Assembly: GCF_010183535.1 (NCBI RefSeq)
Contig: NC_071329.1
Location: forward strand, 10,478,001-10,542,000
Direction of reading: 5' to 3'
DNA from: Caenorhabditis remanei
Taxonomy: Eukaryota > Nematoda > Chromadorea > Rhabditida > Rhabditidae
DNA: 64,000 nt
The notes beneath the pieces are model-generated. The model was not told where the DNA came from. It saw only the letters and a list, made by a program, of their open reading frames with translations, and did not search any database. A program made the translations under genes and the position numbers. This document shows, one piece after another, positions 34,701-48,135 of the stretch (its first letter is position 1; every line of letters starts with the position of its first letter).

Positions 34701-37700
34701 ACGATTTACTTGAAGTTTTAGTGATGATAGAAAGCGCTGCGTAATACACGTGACTTATCTCGAAAATAGTTTAAAAACGGCACGAATCTCTTCACAACCC
34801 TATAACTCTTCTTTTTGTTTCACATGTGTAACTGACCGCTTCTAACAGACGATGTTGTCGGCGAAGAAGATGAAACTGTGACTGTACCGAACAGATGCGA
34901 GACGACGATCATCATGTGATGAGTAGTTTCCGATGGCATTACTAACAAGTAACTGATCCAAACTAGGCCCTTTTTGAAGAGTGGAAAACAGAAAAAAAAA
35001 CGAAAGAGGTTGAAGGTTGTGAGGTGAAATTGTAATGGCAACGAGAGACACTCAAACGCCGAGGGAGTAAAAGAGAAACCAGTTTTCATCATCACATAAG
35101 CGAACTTTCTCGTCTCGACCGACTCTTTTCTATCTATATCTCCTTCACAATGTATGTTTAAACTGTACGTAACCTCTCCGCCACCCCGATTTTTTCGTCT
35201 TTCAACTTATTACACAACAAACTCTCGCGAGATTTTTTGAAAACGGCCAGCAAGAAATACTAAAATATACTACGCGTGCATCTATTTCTGAGAGACTGCT
35301 CACCGATTAAAAGAAGAACTAAACCAACAATCACCTTTTTCAAATGTTTAAAAACTTTCACAGGAAAATTGAGATTGAAACATCTGAGAAACCGGTAAGG
35401 TCTACTTAATTTTATACACCTTGATTAGAAGTTAAACTATGTTTGTGGAACGAGTTCTAGTCTTAGTATTACACAAACTGTTGCAATTATTTCCAGTCTC
35501 GAGAGAACTTGTCTTATTTATCACTTTTACCGAATATGATAGTTATATTCTTATTTCAAGTATTTAATTCCATAGAAATGCGGAGGAAGCTCTTTTTGAA
35601 ACTTTTGAAATAATGTTTCTTATCTCCAAAAATAACAAATTAAAAAAGAAGAAAAGAGTCCGGTGAGAGAGCGCGTTATGTAGAATTCATTGCATGTTGT
35701 TGGTTGGGGGTTGTTACTCTCCAAAACATTCCTCTAGTGCCAATCGAACAAAGAGAGGCAAAAACAAGCGAAAAATGTGAAACGAAGCGAGGATTTAGAT
35801 GTCCAATAAAAATTTCCTAACTTCCCTCTTATGCAAATTTGAGAGACTACTATTGTTTTCGGTATTTTTCTATTTTAAATTATCTTTCTCTGATACCAAA
35901 GGTGGCAAAATAAGTGGAAACTAGTCTACTATGATGCTCATTGAATGGTGTTTTCGGCTAGAAGCATTATTATGAATAGGTGACACAATAGTAGTTGTTG
36001 TCTTCGATCCAAAAAAACACGAAGCAAAACATTCGGCTATTAGCACGCAATAAAGTTGCGAGATGGGTCTAGAGGCTTATGCGCGCAACCCGTGACGACC
36101 GGTTATCTGCGCTAGTCAAGGGTGATAACATAATATCTTCTTTGTTATTTTTTTCTCTGATTTCCTCATTTAGAAACATTTTTTAAATGCATTTGAAAGT
36201 GTTGTAACACTGAAAAACTAATTAAAAATCGAATGTATTTTCGTGTTAGTACTGGTCAAAGTCGAGATGGAGAGAACGAGAAAGAGGAAGACTCAAGGTC
36301 GTCAATTCTTTAACTTTTTTGTAAATAATACGATCATCTAAGTCACATAGAAAAACAGGTTGTTCTAATAGTGTCGGGTGTAGAAGGTGGTTGAAATTTG
36401 AAATTAAACAAGATAGAATCTCGAGTGAAAGTATACTGAAAGTGAGAACCGACCACGGCTCTTCCATAAGTCAAAAGAAGAGAAAAAGGGAAACAAGAAG
36501 AAGAGAAAAAGACAACGGCTTCTTCTTTTTTCTTTTGCTGGGTGGCATTGGCACATGACACAATATAGAGTTGGTGAAGACAAAAAAAAGGAAGCGCAGA
36601 ATAGAATGCAAAGCAGTCCCGAGTTTTTATGACTGAATTTTGTTTTGAAGTTTAATATTCACCGATCAGTGGATCACACAAATTTTGGTGTGAAGAAACC
36701 TAAAAGTTCTTCTAGATCATATGATCATTGCAAAAAAATATATCGCGAAACAGATCAGCTTGAAAGATCGTAAGCGATATGGGAGATCACGCAAAGATCG
36801 GAAACTCAACACCGATGAAACAAATAAAAATATTAGTTCTATGTTCTAATATGTTCTAAAATTTGGCTTCCCTCTCTTTTTTACCTCTAATTTCGCAAAT
36901 TCGTTTGAATCGGGGGAACGACTGGTTAGGTAGAGGAAAAGTGTAAAGGAATAATCAATGAAGAGGAAAGGAAGAGGAACAACACATGATTTTCAAATAA
37001 ATAGATCGATTAAAAATGTTATGACGGAAACATTGATTCGCCAAGTCAGAAAAGTCAGCAGAAACTTCGAAGAGAAAAAATCTATAAAAATCGCTGTCGA
37101 AGAAAAAACAAAGAGTACGGTACACAACTCCGCGAACACCGACGTTGGGCGCGCTTTTTGAATTTTAATAAAACTAATACATTTTGTCGGGTCTAAACTT
37201 CAATTTTCAGTTATTTCAGTATAATGGAATCATTTACTGTTAAAATTGAGCAAATAGACTGAGCAAAAGTTTCAAAAAGCGAGAGAAGCTGAAATATTTT
37301 TGCCGCCGAACGAATATACTTTTCAAACTGATTCCAAGGAGATTTCAGATCATTAGTGCATCGAAACAAGAACAAAGAAAAATGGAGTGAAAGTGAAAGA
37401 AAACGAAATCTACCAATTATGTAGATATCCATCTAGGCACCGCCTTTCTTTTTAAACTCTAAAGAAAGGTCGTTGTATACAACAGACAGTAGATGTTTGA
37501 TTGATTACATCGAAATTCAAATTCAATCACACCGAAGGAAAAAATCAGAAAAGAAAAAAAGATTATACTTTCGTACAAGTTTGCTATAAGCCTTTTCACC
37601 TATTTCGAAAGTAGAGATTATCCCGTCTCTAATCCCTTCATCAACAGTACAAAACTCAACAAACCCCTCATCTAGAACCAATAAACTTTGTTTTTTCTTC

Positions 37701-40700
37701 GTTTCTTCTTGTTCGTGTGTTCTCTGACGGAGACAATTTATTGGATTGGAAGGAAACGCACGTAAATTTGAAGTGTTAAGGTAGCCAATTTTATCAAACG
37801 ATTCATATTTTCTTATCTTTTGAAGTATCGGTCACTGGAGCCAAGTTGGCTGAGTTTCGTATTTTAAATTTTACAATCGATAATAAATTTTCATATGAAT
37901 TCAAAATTTTAGATTTTTAGAGGATGATTCTGGTTCTGATTGAAAACACAAGAAAGTCGTTCAATATTTAAAATTAATGGATCTCGGAATGAATATGTCT
38001 TATTTCCGATGTTTTTTTGAATTGAAAGCTGAATTTTCAAAAAAAAAACTCACCTTGAAAAGTGTCGTGATGTGATGTCGTCGATTGTCGAGCTCCCATC
38101 ATAGAACCTTCCCCTCTCTGCAAAAATAGAATGATAAATAAATTGAGAAGTACGATGTAATTCGATTAGTTATCGCTGTACTGTTAGAATATCCTTCATC
38201 ACAAAAAGGTCAAAAGAACTTTGATGAGGCGTAAAGTACTAGTAAGAGGACGACTGAGGAAACAATATTTTAAGAGTTTTTCAGAACTTTCAACTTTATT
38301 AAAAAGTTTGGATCATGTGACATGAATAGGAAAAAGGATTTGACTGTAAACCTGATGAAAAGCGGGTTGCCAGAGAATGCAGGTGTTTGGTAACGGTAAA
38401 CCTAGATTGTTGTTAAGAAAAGGTACTGTAGAGAGTATTCATATCCTATTTCAAAAAAAAAGAACGGTCATAAGAATACGAACTAGTATTTGAGAGTTAA
38501 ACGAAAAGAAAAGGAGTAAAGGTAGAAGGGTGAAAATTTGTGGAGGTAAATAAATACATGGTGTTCGGTTGGCAAATACTACTACTTTTCCGTCCCGAAC
38601 TCTCGTCTTCATCTCGGCGCGGGGCGGCAAAAAAATGTGATACACAACTACACAGCACAGCGGTTTGTTAGAAGAAGAAAAAACTAAGGGAAAGAAAATG
38701 TGACATTTTGAAGACATAGAAAGATCACAAATCAATGGGCTATAAGTAAAAGTATCAATTTTTATGGGGAGAAATTGTTAAGTTTCCGGGTTGCTAGACG
38801 TATTTTATAACGTCTGAAGATGTTGGAAGTTGAGTTTAGAAGATATAGATGGATGGAAATTTCTCGAGGAGTAAGAATCTCATGATACCTTCATTTGGTG
38901 GGCTGATTTATCGAAAATCAGTTAGAAATCGACCACAAGGACAGTTTTCAGCCAAATGGATTCTAGGTACGAAATCCGAATTTTTCCCAAAACTGAAAGA
39001 TTCAAGTTGATATTTCGTGCAAAGCAAGAGAACATGCTCATCCGAAACAGTAATTAACCGATACAAAATTAGGTAACTGAGAGAAAAGGAGGTTCGGTTT
39101 TCGTGATTTCATTTCTAGTCACTGATATCTAGATGGGTTAAATGGCACGTGACACACGTGCCGTCAAGGACAGAGAGATAGCTAAACGGATAGGGGGATC
39201 CATCTGTGCTACTGCTGATTTTTTGTGTTTTTGTTTTCAATTTGATCATTGTTCGATGAGAGATCGATTGAACCCATCCAATTATATTTTGGAAAACAAA
39301 AACAACAACAGGATTCTTGCAGCTCTTGCGATTCGATCAGTTCCTTTACCGTTTGTCATTGGATTAAAATGATTCAGAATATCAAAAATATAAAGGTATG
39401 ATCACATGTTTCATTTGACTGATTTCAGAAATGAAATCGATCATCCTATGAAAAGAAAAATGGTGCGGAATACGTACTTCTAGGAACATTCAACCTCTTA
39501 AAAACAGAAAATGATCAATTTTAAATCGTCAACTGTTGTCTAGACGATTTTCAGAAGAGGGCAAGAAGGTCATTCGTCTATTGTTACCAAGTGGAATGTG
39601 ACCTAGGTTAGTTCAAAAACAATGAATTCTTCAAGACAATAAGAGGTGGACAATCGAAAGTACTGTAAGTGTTTCAAATTGAAAATAAAAAGAACAACAG
39701 CTGATCAAGGAAGATAATCAGTTAGAATATGTGAAAACAGGGAAAAAAACTTTCGAATTTGTGAATATAAAAATTACATGTACTTTTCATTGATAGAGGT
39801 CATCATGAGTTCTTCAAAATTAACCTAGATAACCAGGAAAATGTGAAAGGATAAATCTTATAAACGGGTAGAAGGAAAGAGATTTGATTGGATTGATTTG
39901 CATCATTCGAAATCGAAAGATCTAGAACTATCGAGCTAGTAAATGCTCGTCTCAAATCAAAAAGTGGAACGGAATGACTCAGAGAGCACGTTTTCTCGCA
40001 ATGTGTGCCACCTTCTGCGCCCTTTTCCGCGCGGAATAAAAAACGATGAAATGAGAGAAAAGATTTTGAAAAATTAGGAGATTTAGAGAAAATGAGGAAG
40101 TGATTTGAAAAGAGTAGAGCGGAAAAGAGCAAACAGTGTTGACATTTGAACGTTTCGAAACGAGAAAAGAAGGATGGTCGACCTCCCGAGACACCCCTGA
40201 AAAAGAGAAAAAGGAGACAAGCTGCCATTACTTCTACTTGTTGTAACAATCATCATCATCATCATGGCTGAAAAAAGGCGATGGAAAAAGACGATGAAGT
40301 TGAAGAGACGTAGATGAAAAAGAAGGTCATAAGGGGACAAGAAAAGAAGGAAACAGCTTCACTTTTTGGCATGACCTTTCTTTTTTGAATAGGTATTAGA
40401 GAAGGACGGAGAAGAGATGGAAAGCTTATTGAGAAGGTGTTCGAGGTTTTAATGGGAGAAGAAAAAGAAGAAGAAGAACCTTGAATAGATGTTTTGAAAT
40501 GAATGAGAAGATTTCCCAAAAGTATGAATGGACTGTATGAATTAGGAAATAAAACACATGTTGGATAGGTAAATGCAGATCTAGGCGAACCTTTTTTCTA
40601 GTGAATTCCAAGAACAGTACATTGAAAAAGAGTTTTTGAAAGGGAGAGAATAAACTTCAATCGTCCTTATCCAACCCAAATAAATATTTCTAAACTGTTT

Positions 40701-41830
40701 CCTTCGAACTCAGAGAAAAAGATAAAGAAGATGTTCAAATGGCAACCAAAAAAAAAAGAAGACGACTAGGCAGAAAATATAAAAAATCGACATTCACATC
40801 GACCTCTGATCATTATTTATGGCTTTCTTCTCCATCTCATCTGTCCATTATCACTCCTTCTTTTTGCTGTCATTTTTCAGTTTTCTCCAAAAAAATGTCC
40901 ATCAAAAATGGAAGCAGCTCCTACATTTTTCATGTTTCCAACTAACTTGAAAGATGATTTTAGAAAAAGAAAAAGAGAGGAAATGGTTCAAAAATAACGA
41001 AGAATGACGATTAGAAAAAGAGAGTAACCGGTTTATTCTTGATAGTTTTCAGAAGCAATTCCCATCACCAATTTATTGAAATTTCCTTTTTTCTTCTTCC
41101 CCAATTTCTCTTTGTTAACTTTTTTCTTTCTTTTTCTCATTACTATTTCTCTTTGTTATATTACAGTCATTGACCGACAAAAGGGTCATCTACTTGTGTT
41201 TCTGAATTGAAAAAATACTTTTTTTCAGTGTTGTGATAATCAGAAGTGACCACACCGTAATTCTTATTTCGGACTGTTGCAGAATTGGCTGTGTTATCAT
41301 TCATTCTTTGAGTGTACCAGCTGATACTTTGATATAAAATTTGTCTCGGCGAGAGGAAACAAAAAAAATTTGATGAATCAATAGAGAAAATGAAAGGTAG
41401 CTGATGTAAATAATGACTGTAAAAATAGACATGAAAATTTAGAAAGTGACTTTTAAAGGATAGTACTAATCAAAAAAGTTTCCATGATGACTTCCAGAAA
41501 AGTGTGAGAAATCATTATAAAATCTGCCTCTTTCAGTTTCCTGACTAGAAGAATGAAACAAGATCTTCATAATAATAGCATCAAGAAAAACAACAAATTA
41601 AGTCGAAGGTAATAATAATTACAGTGGCAGACAACTACGTGTCTCATCTATCTCTCACTCCACCTTTTCTCCTAGTTCAAGGAACAAATAAGAAATAAAA
41701 AGAGGTAAAAAGAAAAAGAGTTGTGCCCTTTTTTCCTTGACATGATAACTGTGTTTCATGGAAAGAATAATGAACAAAGTGTACGGAGAGTACCAGAATC
41801 ACTTACAGGTCTTCTGTAGTTCATGTCCAT
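28743..41830 (-). CDS. spsb-1: SPRY domain and SOCS-box protein (SPSB/Gustavus family), alternative N-termini
   Basis: Common coding exons: 31030-30804, 30432-30072, 29964-29873, 29827-29143, 28873-28743, all phase-matched, with TGA at 28745-28743. Exon 31030-30804 is Ser/Thr/His-rich. The SPRY/B30.2 domain follows, with [68 protein letters not shown] and [13 protein letters not shown] matching SPSB1 and Drosophila Gustavus closely. After it comes an unusual Pro/Ser-rich insert of about 180 residues, then the SOCS box ([16 protein letters not shown] ... [10 protein letters not shown]) in the last exon. The family bridges substrates to an Elongin B/C-Cullin 5 ubiquitin ligase. Alternative first exons at 32204, 33402, 34939 and 38102 all end in phase 1 and fit the phase of 31030; one at 41830 ends phase 0 and fits only the ATG exon at 30432. 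Gene symbol from family and remembered synteny. Confidence 0.9.
31727..32204 (-). CDS. Alternative first coding exon of the SPSB gene (159 codons)
   Basis: Opens with ATG ([13 protein letters not shown]) and reads 159 codons plus one base to ATGAATGACG|GTAAAT, phase 1, matching the acceptor at 31030. It encodes a Ser-rich stretch, basic KRRKSLDL, and a helical [17 protein letters not shown] segment. No domain recognised. Confidence 0.7.
32360..32831 (-). other. GC-richer block with overlapping minus-strand ORFs, function unclear
   Basis: Two minus-strand frames stay open for over 300 bp, but neither contains an upstream ATG. One (with [15 protein letters not shown]) starts after a CTCTACAG acceptor-like site at 32680 and reaches a weak donor ACG|GTTTTATT in phase 1, so it could be a further 5' exon. 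The block could equally be a promoter for the 32204 first exon. Confidence 0.3.
33168..33402 (-). CDS. Alternative first coding exon of the SPSB gene (acidic)
   Basis: ATG at 33402, 20 bases after a TGTGTACAG acceptor (possible trans-splice site). It encodes 78 codons rich in Asp, Glu and Ser ([14 protein letters not shown]) ending AGATCAG|GTAAAA in phase 1, which fits 31030. Joining from an upstream coding exon would hit a stop in two of three phases, supporting this ATG as a start. Confidence 0.75.
34837..34939 (-). CDS. Alternative first coding exon of the SPSB gene
   Basis: ATG at 34939; 34 codons beginning [15 protein letters not shown] and ending Ser-rich (SPTTSSVRS), donor GCG|GTCAGT in phase 1, compatible with 31030. 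Confidence 0.6.
38054..38102 (-). CDS. Alternative first coding exon of the SPSB gene (16 codons)
   Basis: Exon starts at a TTTTTGCAG acceptor (38118); 15 bases later ATG begins [16 protein letters not shown] and the exon ends CAAG|GTGAGT in phase 1, fitting 31030. Strong splice signals on both sides in otherwise non-coding DNA. Confidence 0.7.
41807..41830 (-). CDS. Possible alternative first coding exon of the SPSB gene (8 codons)
   Basis: Acceptor ATTTTCAG at about 41857, then an AAG-rich leader and ATG for MDMNYRRP, donor CCT|GTAAGT in phase 0. Phase 0 would join to the ATG exon at 30432 rather than to 31030, skipping the Ser-rich exon. Confidence 0.5.
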
Positions 41831-41856
41831 AATTCGTCTCGGTGCTTCTTCTTCTT

Positions 41857-44800
41857 CTGAAAATGAAGAAGACGTTTTGCTTTGTTTTTTATCATTCTTT
41901 TTCGTTTTGTTTTCAATTTGTTTTTGTCGCAAAAAGAAGAAAATGTTTGTGATGGAAATATTATAGACGACACAAATCAAATAAACATATTCATAGTTTC
42001 TTATACCTGATTGAACAAAATATTAATTTTGAATGTTTGGGGAAATTTATACCATTAAAACTTTCTACTATAATTCACATCTTCAAGAAAATTATGAACA
42101 TTATTTCGTGCGATTTCTATCCCTTTTCTTATCAGTTTCTAATAAAACAACTCACCACGTTCCCTATCATTTTGATCTCCTGATCCACCAAAAACTTTAC
42201 TACGTAGAAACCACATGTCCAGTTGTTCTTTTAGTTATTGTTTTATCTGAAACAAAAATTTCAATTTTCAAAAAAGAGAGAAATGAAACTTGGAGTAGAA
42301 AAAGACTGATGACGAAAATATACAAAAATGAACATGAAATGGCCTGATGGATACGGATCAAGTTGAGTAAATGGGAATTAGTACGAGATTCATGAGGTCA
42401 GAGAAATCAACCTTTGGTTCAGAGATGATGAAAACATGAAATGAATCTGAAAATATGAATTAGAAGTCCAAATAGAAAATACTCCCAAAAATGAATTTAT
42501 TTTTTCTCAAGTTTGAAAGTTTTTCAATTCTCAATAGAGCACACATCGATCATTTACGAACTGACAATATTCAGAATTCCCAGGACACCATCTTCAACTT
42601 TTATGACTTTCTCTTCTTTGCACTTTCCTACATCCCCCTCCTCCAACAGAAACTTTTTAATGCTCAAATATGAATCTATATTTGGATTTTTGTCAATTGA
42701 TCAGCTGCAAATGTCTCCAAACTAATTCAAATTGCAAAAAAAGACGAAAAGAGTTTTTTTTCTGTTGTTCGTAAATAAATCGGAGGTCGGGTGGCGCCTG
42801 ACGGCTGCGTAAACAACAGGAAAAAGAGAAAAACGAGAGTTCAACGGGGAAGAATGCGTTCTTTTTTTTCCAATGAGGGCACATCTCAAGAACAATTTCA
42901 GAATACTTGAGAACAAAATTTAAGTTTGAAATATAAGAGATCACTGTCATGTTAATCACATCACATGGTCAGTGCATATAGTTGTGTATATTTACGGGGA
43001 AAAAGGAAGAGTAAAAGAGAGAGAAAGAGTGTTGACTGATTTCAATACACGTGCCTAGGGAAAGTTTTATTGAGAAAAATATTGATTTTCCGGTTTTTGA
43101 ATCACTGAAAACATTGTTGAGAGGATCGATGTTCAAAGATTTCATAGAAATTGAATTCGAGAACTCACATTTCTTGAATTCTAAAGCCTTAGGTGGGTAT
43201 TTTGTTAGAGCTTCTAATTCTTCAATTCCGGAGAAGTCCTGAAAAGAAAATCGAAGGCTCAGTGTTTGACAGTTCGTTTCTCACTTCTTATCATTAAATT
43301 GATGTTAGATAAGGAAGATTTGTTCTGTTTTTTCATTTCCGAAACCATCAAATCCGTGATTTAAAAAGATATCTGATGACGTTTGTCTAGATTAAAAATA
43401 TAATATATAACCTCCGTCACATGTTTGATTCCTATTTCTGATAATGTGATGCTTGAAACTTTGAAAATTTATATATTATACAGCTTCAATTTTAGTTTTA
43501 AGAAGTTACGTTGTCATCTGTTATGAATATGCTTCACTTGTTTCAATAGGAATCCAATTAGAATGTCAAAAATACATAACATTCAGAGTCCGATAGATTA
43601 CTTTTGCACATATTCGTCATACTCAAAAGTTCCAATTTTTTTCAATAAAAATTTTGAATGTGGGAGTTAGTATTAGCAATGAAAACAGAAAACAGAAAAA
43701 AGGAAAAGAACAAGAAAATCTGGTGAAGGAAAAATAAGGATTAGATTATGATGGTGATGGTGGAAGATGCACGTTGAGCGCAAATCCATCACATCGTAAT
43801 CCTTTTTTCTTTCCTGGAATCTTTATCTCCCTCACTTTTTAATGTTGTCTATCAACAACTGGAAAGTTAGAAAGAAGTGAATCGAAAGAAGAAAACATAC
43901 ACAATTCCTCTCATCTGTTACTTTTCCCTCAATTTCTCTACTCGTTATCATCACGTGCTCGTGCTCTTCCTTCATTGAGCACACTCACCTGACTCTCTCT
44001 TCTTTTAAAGAAAAAAGAAGAAGAAGAACATGAACAGATGATCTGATCGATTGATGAGAATGAGAGGGTGGATGAACACATGTAAACGGATAGAAAAGAG
44101 AAGAGCAGAGAGAGAGAGAGAGAGAATTTGATCTGAGTCAGTAAAATATATTGATACGAAGAGGAAAACAACACAGATTAGAGGTCAATCACTGATGTTT
44201 TTAGTTCATTAGAAGAGAGCGAGTTCATCTTGAGAACAAATTAAAACGGAAACAAATAAAGTCTATTGAGAAGACTAGGGAAACTCGGAAATCAAGATTT
44301 GGCTCATTGATTTCTGCTCAATTCGTTTCGTTTGATGTCCTCATAATAATGAAAAGATTTATGAAGGATTGAAAAGAGTCTTCGAGAAGATTTTCATTGT
44401 TCCAGAATATATTCAACAGAAAACCTGAAAGAGTCTCTGTGATAGTCAATTGAATATCTCTTCTCATCTCCCTAACGACGGAAGTTATATCTGAAAATGT
44501 TATCCTTTTTTTCCGTTTCTCGAGTGAAGTCGTCTCAAAATACACATTTATCAGAAGTATGACGCAAGTTGCGAGTTGGTCAAAACTCCTGAAAAATGTG
44601 TTTTTTTTCCTATGATAATAAGTGAGAAGAAGATATAAAAATAGGTTTGGTAAACACGATCTAGTCACGTTTTGTTGTTACTTTTCTGTTATAAAAATAG
44701 TAGAAAATCAGGAGAAACCGGGAAATTTTCCATTCGAATTAGCGTAAATGTGTAAAAATCGAAGTTTCTTCTCGTGGGTGTTTGAAGGGAAATGTGGGCA

Positions 44801-47800
44801 TATAATTGCGACATTCGGACCTTCGAGCAGACGTTACACACTCAGAAGAAACTGAGAATACACAGCTTCTTCTTCTTCTTTCTTCCTCATTTTTTCTTCT
44901 TTTCCTTTTTTGTTTTCTCACCGCCCGTATTCTCAGAATTTTGAATGCTAATTAGATTTAAGGCCCATACTCACACACACAAGCACAAAAAATACAAGAA
45001 CAGAAAGGATACGCACAAAAATTGTAATTCTTTCTGCGAAGTATAAAAACGTGGAAAATTCCTATAAAACTGATCAAGCATCTGTGTAGAAGACGTCAAA
45101 TGAGAGACGGCGGAATGGAGGAAAAGTCGAAAAAATGAAATATTCAGAGAGGGTGAAAATATAGAATTTCAGTGTGACTCACATTCCAGAAAATGGAAAA
45201 TTCTAGTCCTTGTGAACTTTTTTTGGGCTTTTTGAGAACACAAAAGAGCAGAAAAAGTGGGGAACAAGTGAAAGAAGAAGAAGGAAAAGTTATTGAAAAT
45301 TCAATGGAAGGACAAGAGAAAAAGTACAAGGACACTTCATAAAAGAGAGTTTTTTGAATTGCCAAGTGGTTAAAGAGTTCAATTTCTATTCTTAAAGAAG
45401 AATGAGGAAGCCATAAATGATGAGTCAATTTTTTTTATTATTATAAGACTTCTGGAGAGAAGACGTCCAAACATCTGGCATTTTGGCGTTCAAATACTCC
45501 ATTTTTGGATTTTTATGCTACAGAAGACGTTATAAAATGCATTAACTTGAGGGGAACAAAAAGTTATAATCAAGAGAAAATACTGTCTGGGTTTGTACTT
45601 AAGTAAAGACATTATCTGAAACTGACGGGGAATTATGATTGAACAGAAAGTGAGAAAGTGGTGATCTAGCTAGCCAACGACTGCCAAAAAATGGATGTAG
45701 TTCTCTTAAAGTTCATCCGAAACTTTATTTTTTCGAACTGCATTTTGAAGATTGGGACTAATAAGAAGAATGAGAAAGAGAGAGAAAAATGCTGAGAGTG
45801 CTGAAAATGACAGAAATGGGGAAAAATAGAAGAAGAAAAAAGACTTGCGTGTATGTTAGAATAGGGAAAAAACCAACGGATGATGATGGGGAATGGAATT
45901 GGAACGACAAAAGACGCAGACATTGAAAGTAGTATTTGCAAAGTGAGCATACATGAGAAGCAGGGAGGCAAAAAGAAAGTAGTCCCACTCTGTCTCTCTT
46001 CTGAGAAGAATGACGGAAACGGAAGAGAATATATAGATAGTGGATAAAAGTTGGAGCCACGAGACATTCAGAGATTGTTTTCAGAAATGTGACGAAAAGC
46101 AGAGAAAACGAAAAAAAAAGAAAAAGAGAGTCACCAATTTGTCACCTCTGTCTATCCAATCGGAACGAATGAAAATGAAAAATGTGCTACATGCATTTTT
46201 ACTTCAATATGTTGCAGACGTTTAAAAGGGGAATGAAGGGGAAACGGGAAGTAGAAACACTATTTTAGTAAGAATAAAAGTTGGAATTTTCCAAAGAAGC
46301 TAGAAAATGTTGTTCTAATCAATTGAAAGTATTATCAACATACTTCCTGTCATTCAATTTTTATATTACTGTAATGGGTTTCTGTAACTATCGTCGGAAA
46401 CAGTCAACTGTTTCTCTTCACTTTATTGAAAAGTGATAAAGTCCCGAATTACCATGGGGGGACGGAAATCTGCCATGCATCTAAAGGAAACATTACAATA
46501 TCGAGATTACTGTAACTGTTCTAGTTCTGCATAAATTCGTCCAGAATCTATGATACGGAATTACTGTAATTAAGCATTAATAGAGTGGCGGACACTCAAA
46601 ATGAAGCAGGATCTTTGTTTCCAGAACTCGGATGAACAGAGATGACAAAATTTAACGATTTTTCAATCACTGATTACTTAGGGCTGCAGTACTTAACGTT
46701 CTTGGGCCTTCCATTCAACAAAAATGGATCCGTCATCCATAAAATTCTTCATTAATCGATTCAGTTTTCTATTAAAACGATTTAGCATGATAATAGGTTT
46801 TCGATCGACAACTGACATAACAATTGTCTGTTATTAGTGAAGATTTCAACCACATTTCTCAGCAAGCCAACTTTCTATCAAAAATGTTTCCCGCTATAAG
46901 ATACCAAGAATCAACATGAAATGAAACTGACAGACTGAAAAACTGAGAGGAATAAAAAAGAAGTTCCACTGCTTCAAGAGAACAATTTTGAGTTTGTCAA
47001 GATCATAGTACTACTCTCTTTCTAGAAGTTATCCCATGATTCTCAAGGGATTTGAATTCTTCGTCTTCTATTCAAGAATCGAAAAGTACTAGGCGATGGA
47101 CGTGTGCGAGTTGCGTCAATTTCTGATGATTTACAACGATTTCCTCTGGGATTTCAACAAGGACAAAAAATCGGGGAAGTGTAGAAAAACGAGTGGAAGA
47201 AAAAGAAAGAATGCTCAAAAACTTATTTTTAGTACTTGAATGTATATGCATTATTATTATTACTATTCGAATTGTTATGTGATTGGATAAAAGAAAAGAA
47301 ACATTTTCTGCTTTTGAACAAGAATACAAAGAATGTAAAAAGAGAAAAGACATTTATGAATAAAAAATTTATTTTATGAAAAGAATGCACTTTGATGATT
47401 CGATAAATGGACACAGATCAAGATAACTCATAGTCTTTGCAGAGTAGTCTTCAAGTGTTTTTTCTTGATTGAATTCATTTAAAAAATAGTTCCCTCTCTT
47501 CTCCGTACACCACAAATGACATCTCGAGATTATTTTTGCGATCAGCATTCTCTTGTTTGAAAAGAAATACTTAATATTCTCAACATCAACCTCAGAAAAT
47601 ACCGAATGAAGCTCTGGCTTTCAGATAATCTTGTCAATTAGTTGTAGATTTCCAACTCTGGAAAAATGTTTTATCATTTTATCTTGCTGTCCCTAAACTT
47701 GAAATCGTTAACAAGGTTTTGAGAAAGAACTATGAATGAGCTTCCAAAGATGCTGTACCAATTCATTTGACGGTTCAGTATACCACGCTGGATTCTGTAA

Positions 47801-48069
47801 TAAAAACGAATTGTAACCTTCACACAATATTCTAAACTTGACCAGATTCATTTCGAAGAGCTTCTTGAAAGCTACTCATTCTCTGTACCTGGTGTCAAGT
47901 TTACAAGTAGATAAACCTAGTATGTGCTCCAGTAGAATTTCGATATTCGGGAAGAAGCAGAAAATACTTTTTTTGTAAATTTGAACACAACATTTAGCAT
48001 TTTTGTGATGGATCTTCTGATGAACACAAACTACGTGTGTCATTATCAACATGATAATGTGATAAGAAA
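41857..48069. other. 6-kb region without a coding gene
   Basis: The plus-strand purine bias continues to about 46.2 kb and then fades. There is a good minus-strand donor GAGAGTCAG|GTGAGT at about 43990 following a TTCTTTAAAAG stretch, without an ATG, so possibly a non-coding first exon of the SPSB gene. Short hairpins and TACTGTA-rich sequence at 46.3-46.6 kb. Nothing else is supported. Confidence 0.45.
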
Positions 48070-48135
48070 ATGGAAAGATTCAGGTATATAAACACTCGGG
48101 AGATTGATATTAGAAGCTGTGTGAAGAATATCAGA

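Noticed and set aside
48070..48135. Upstream in-frame start for the first GST
   Set aside because: The added 22 residues do not match the family, and an ATATCAG acceptor lies one base before the internal ATG, fitting trans-splicing there.
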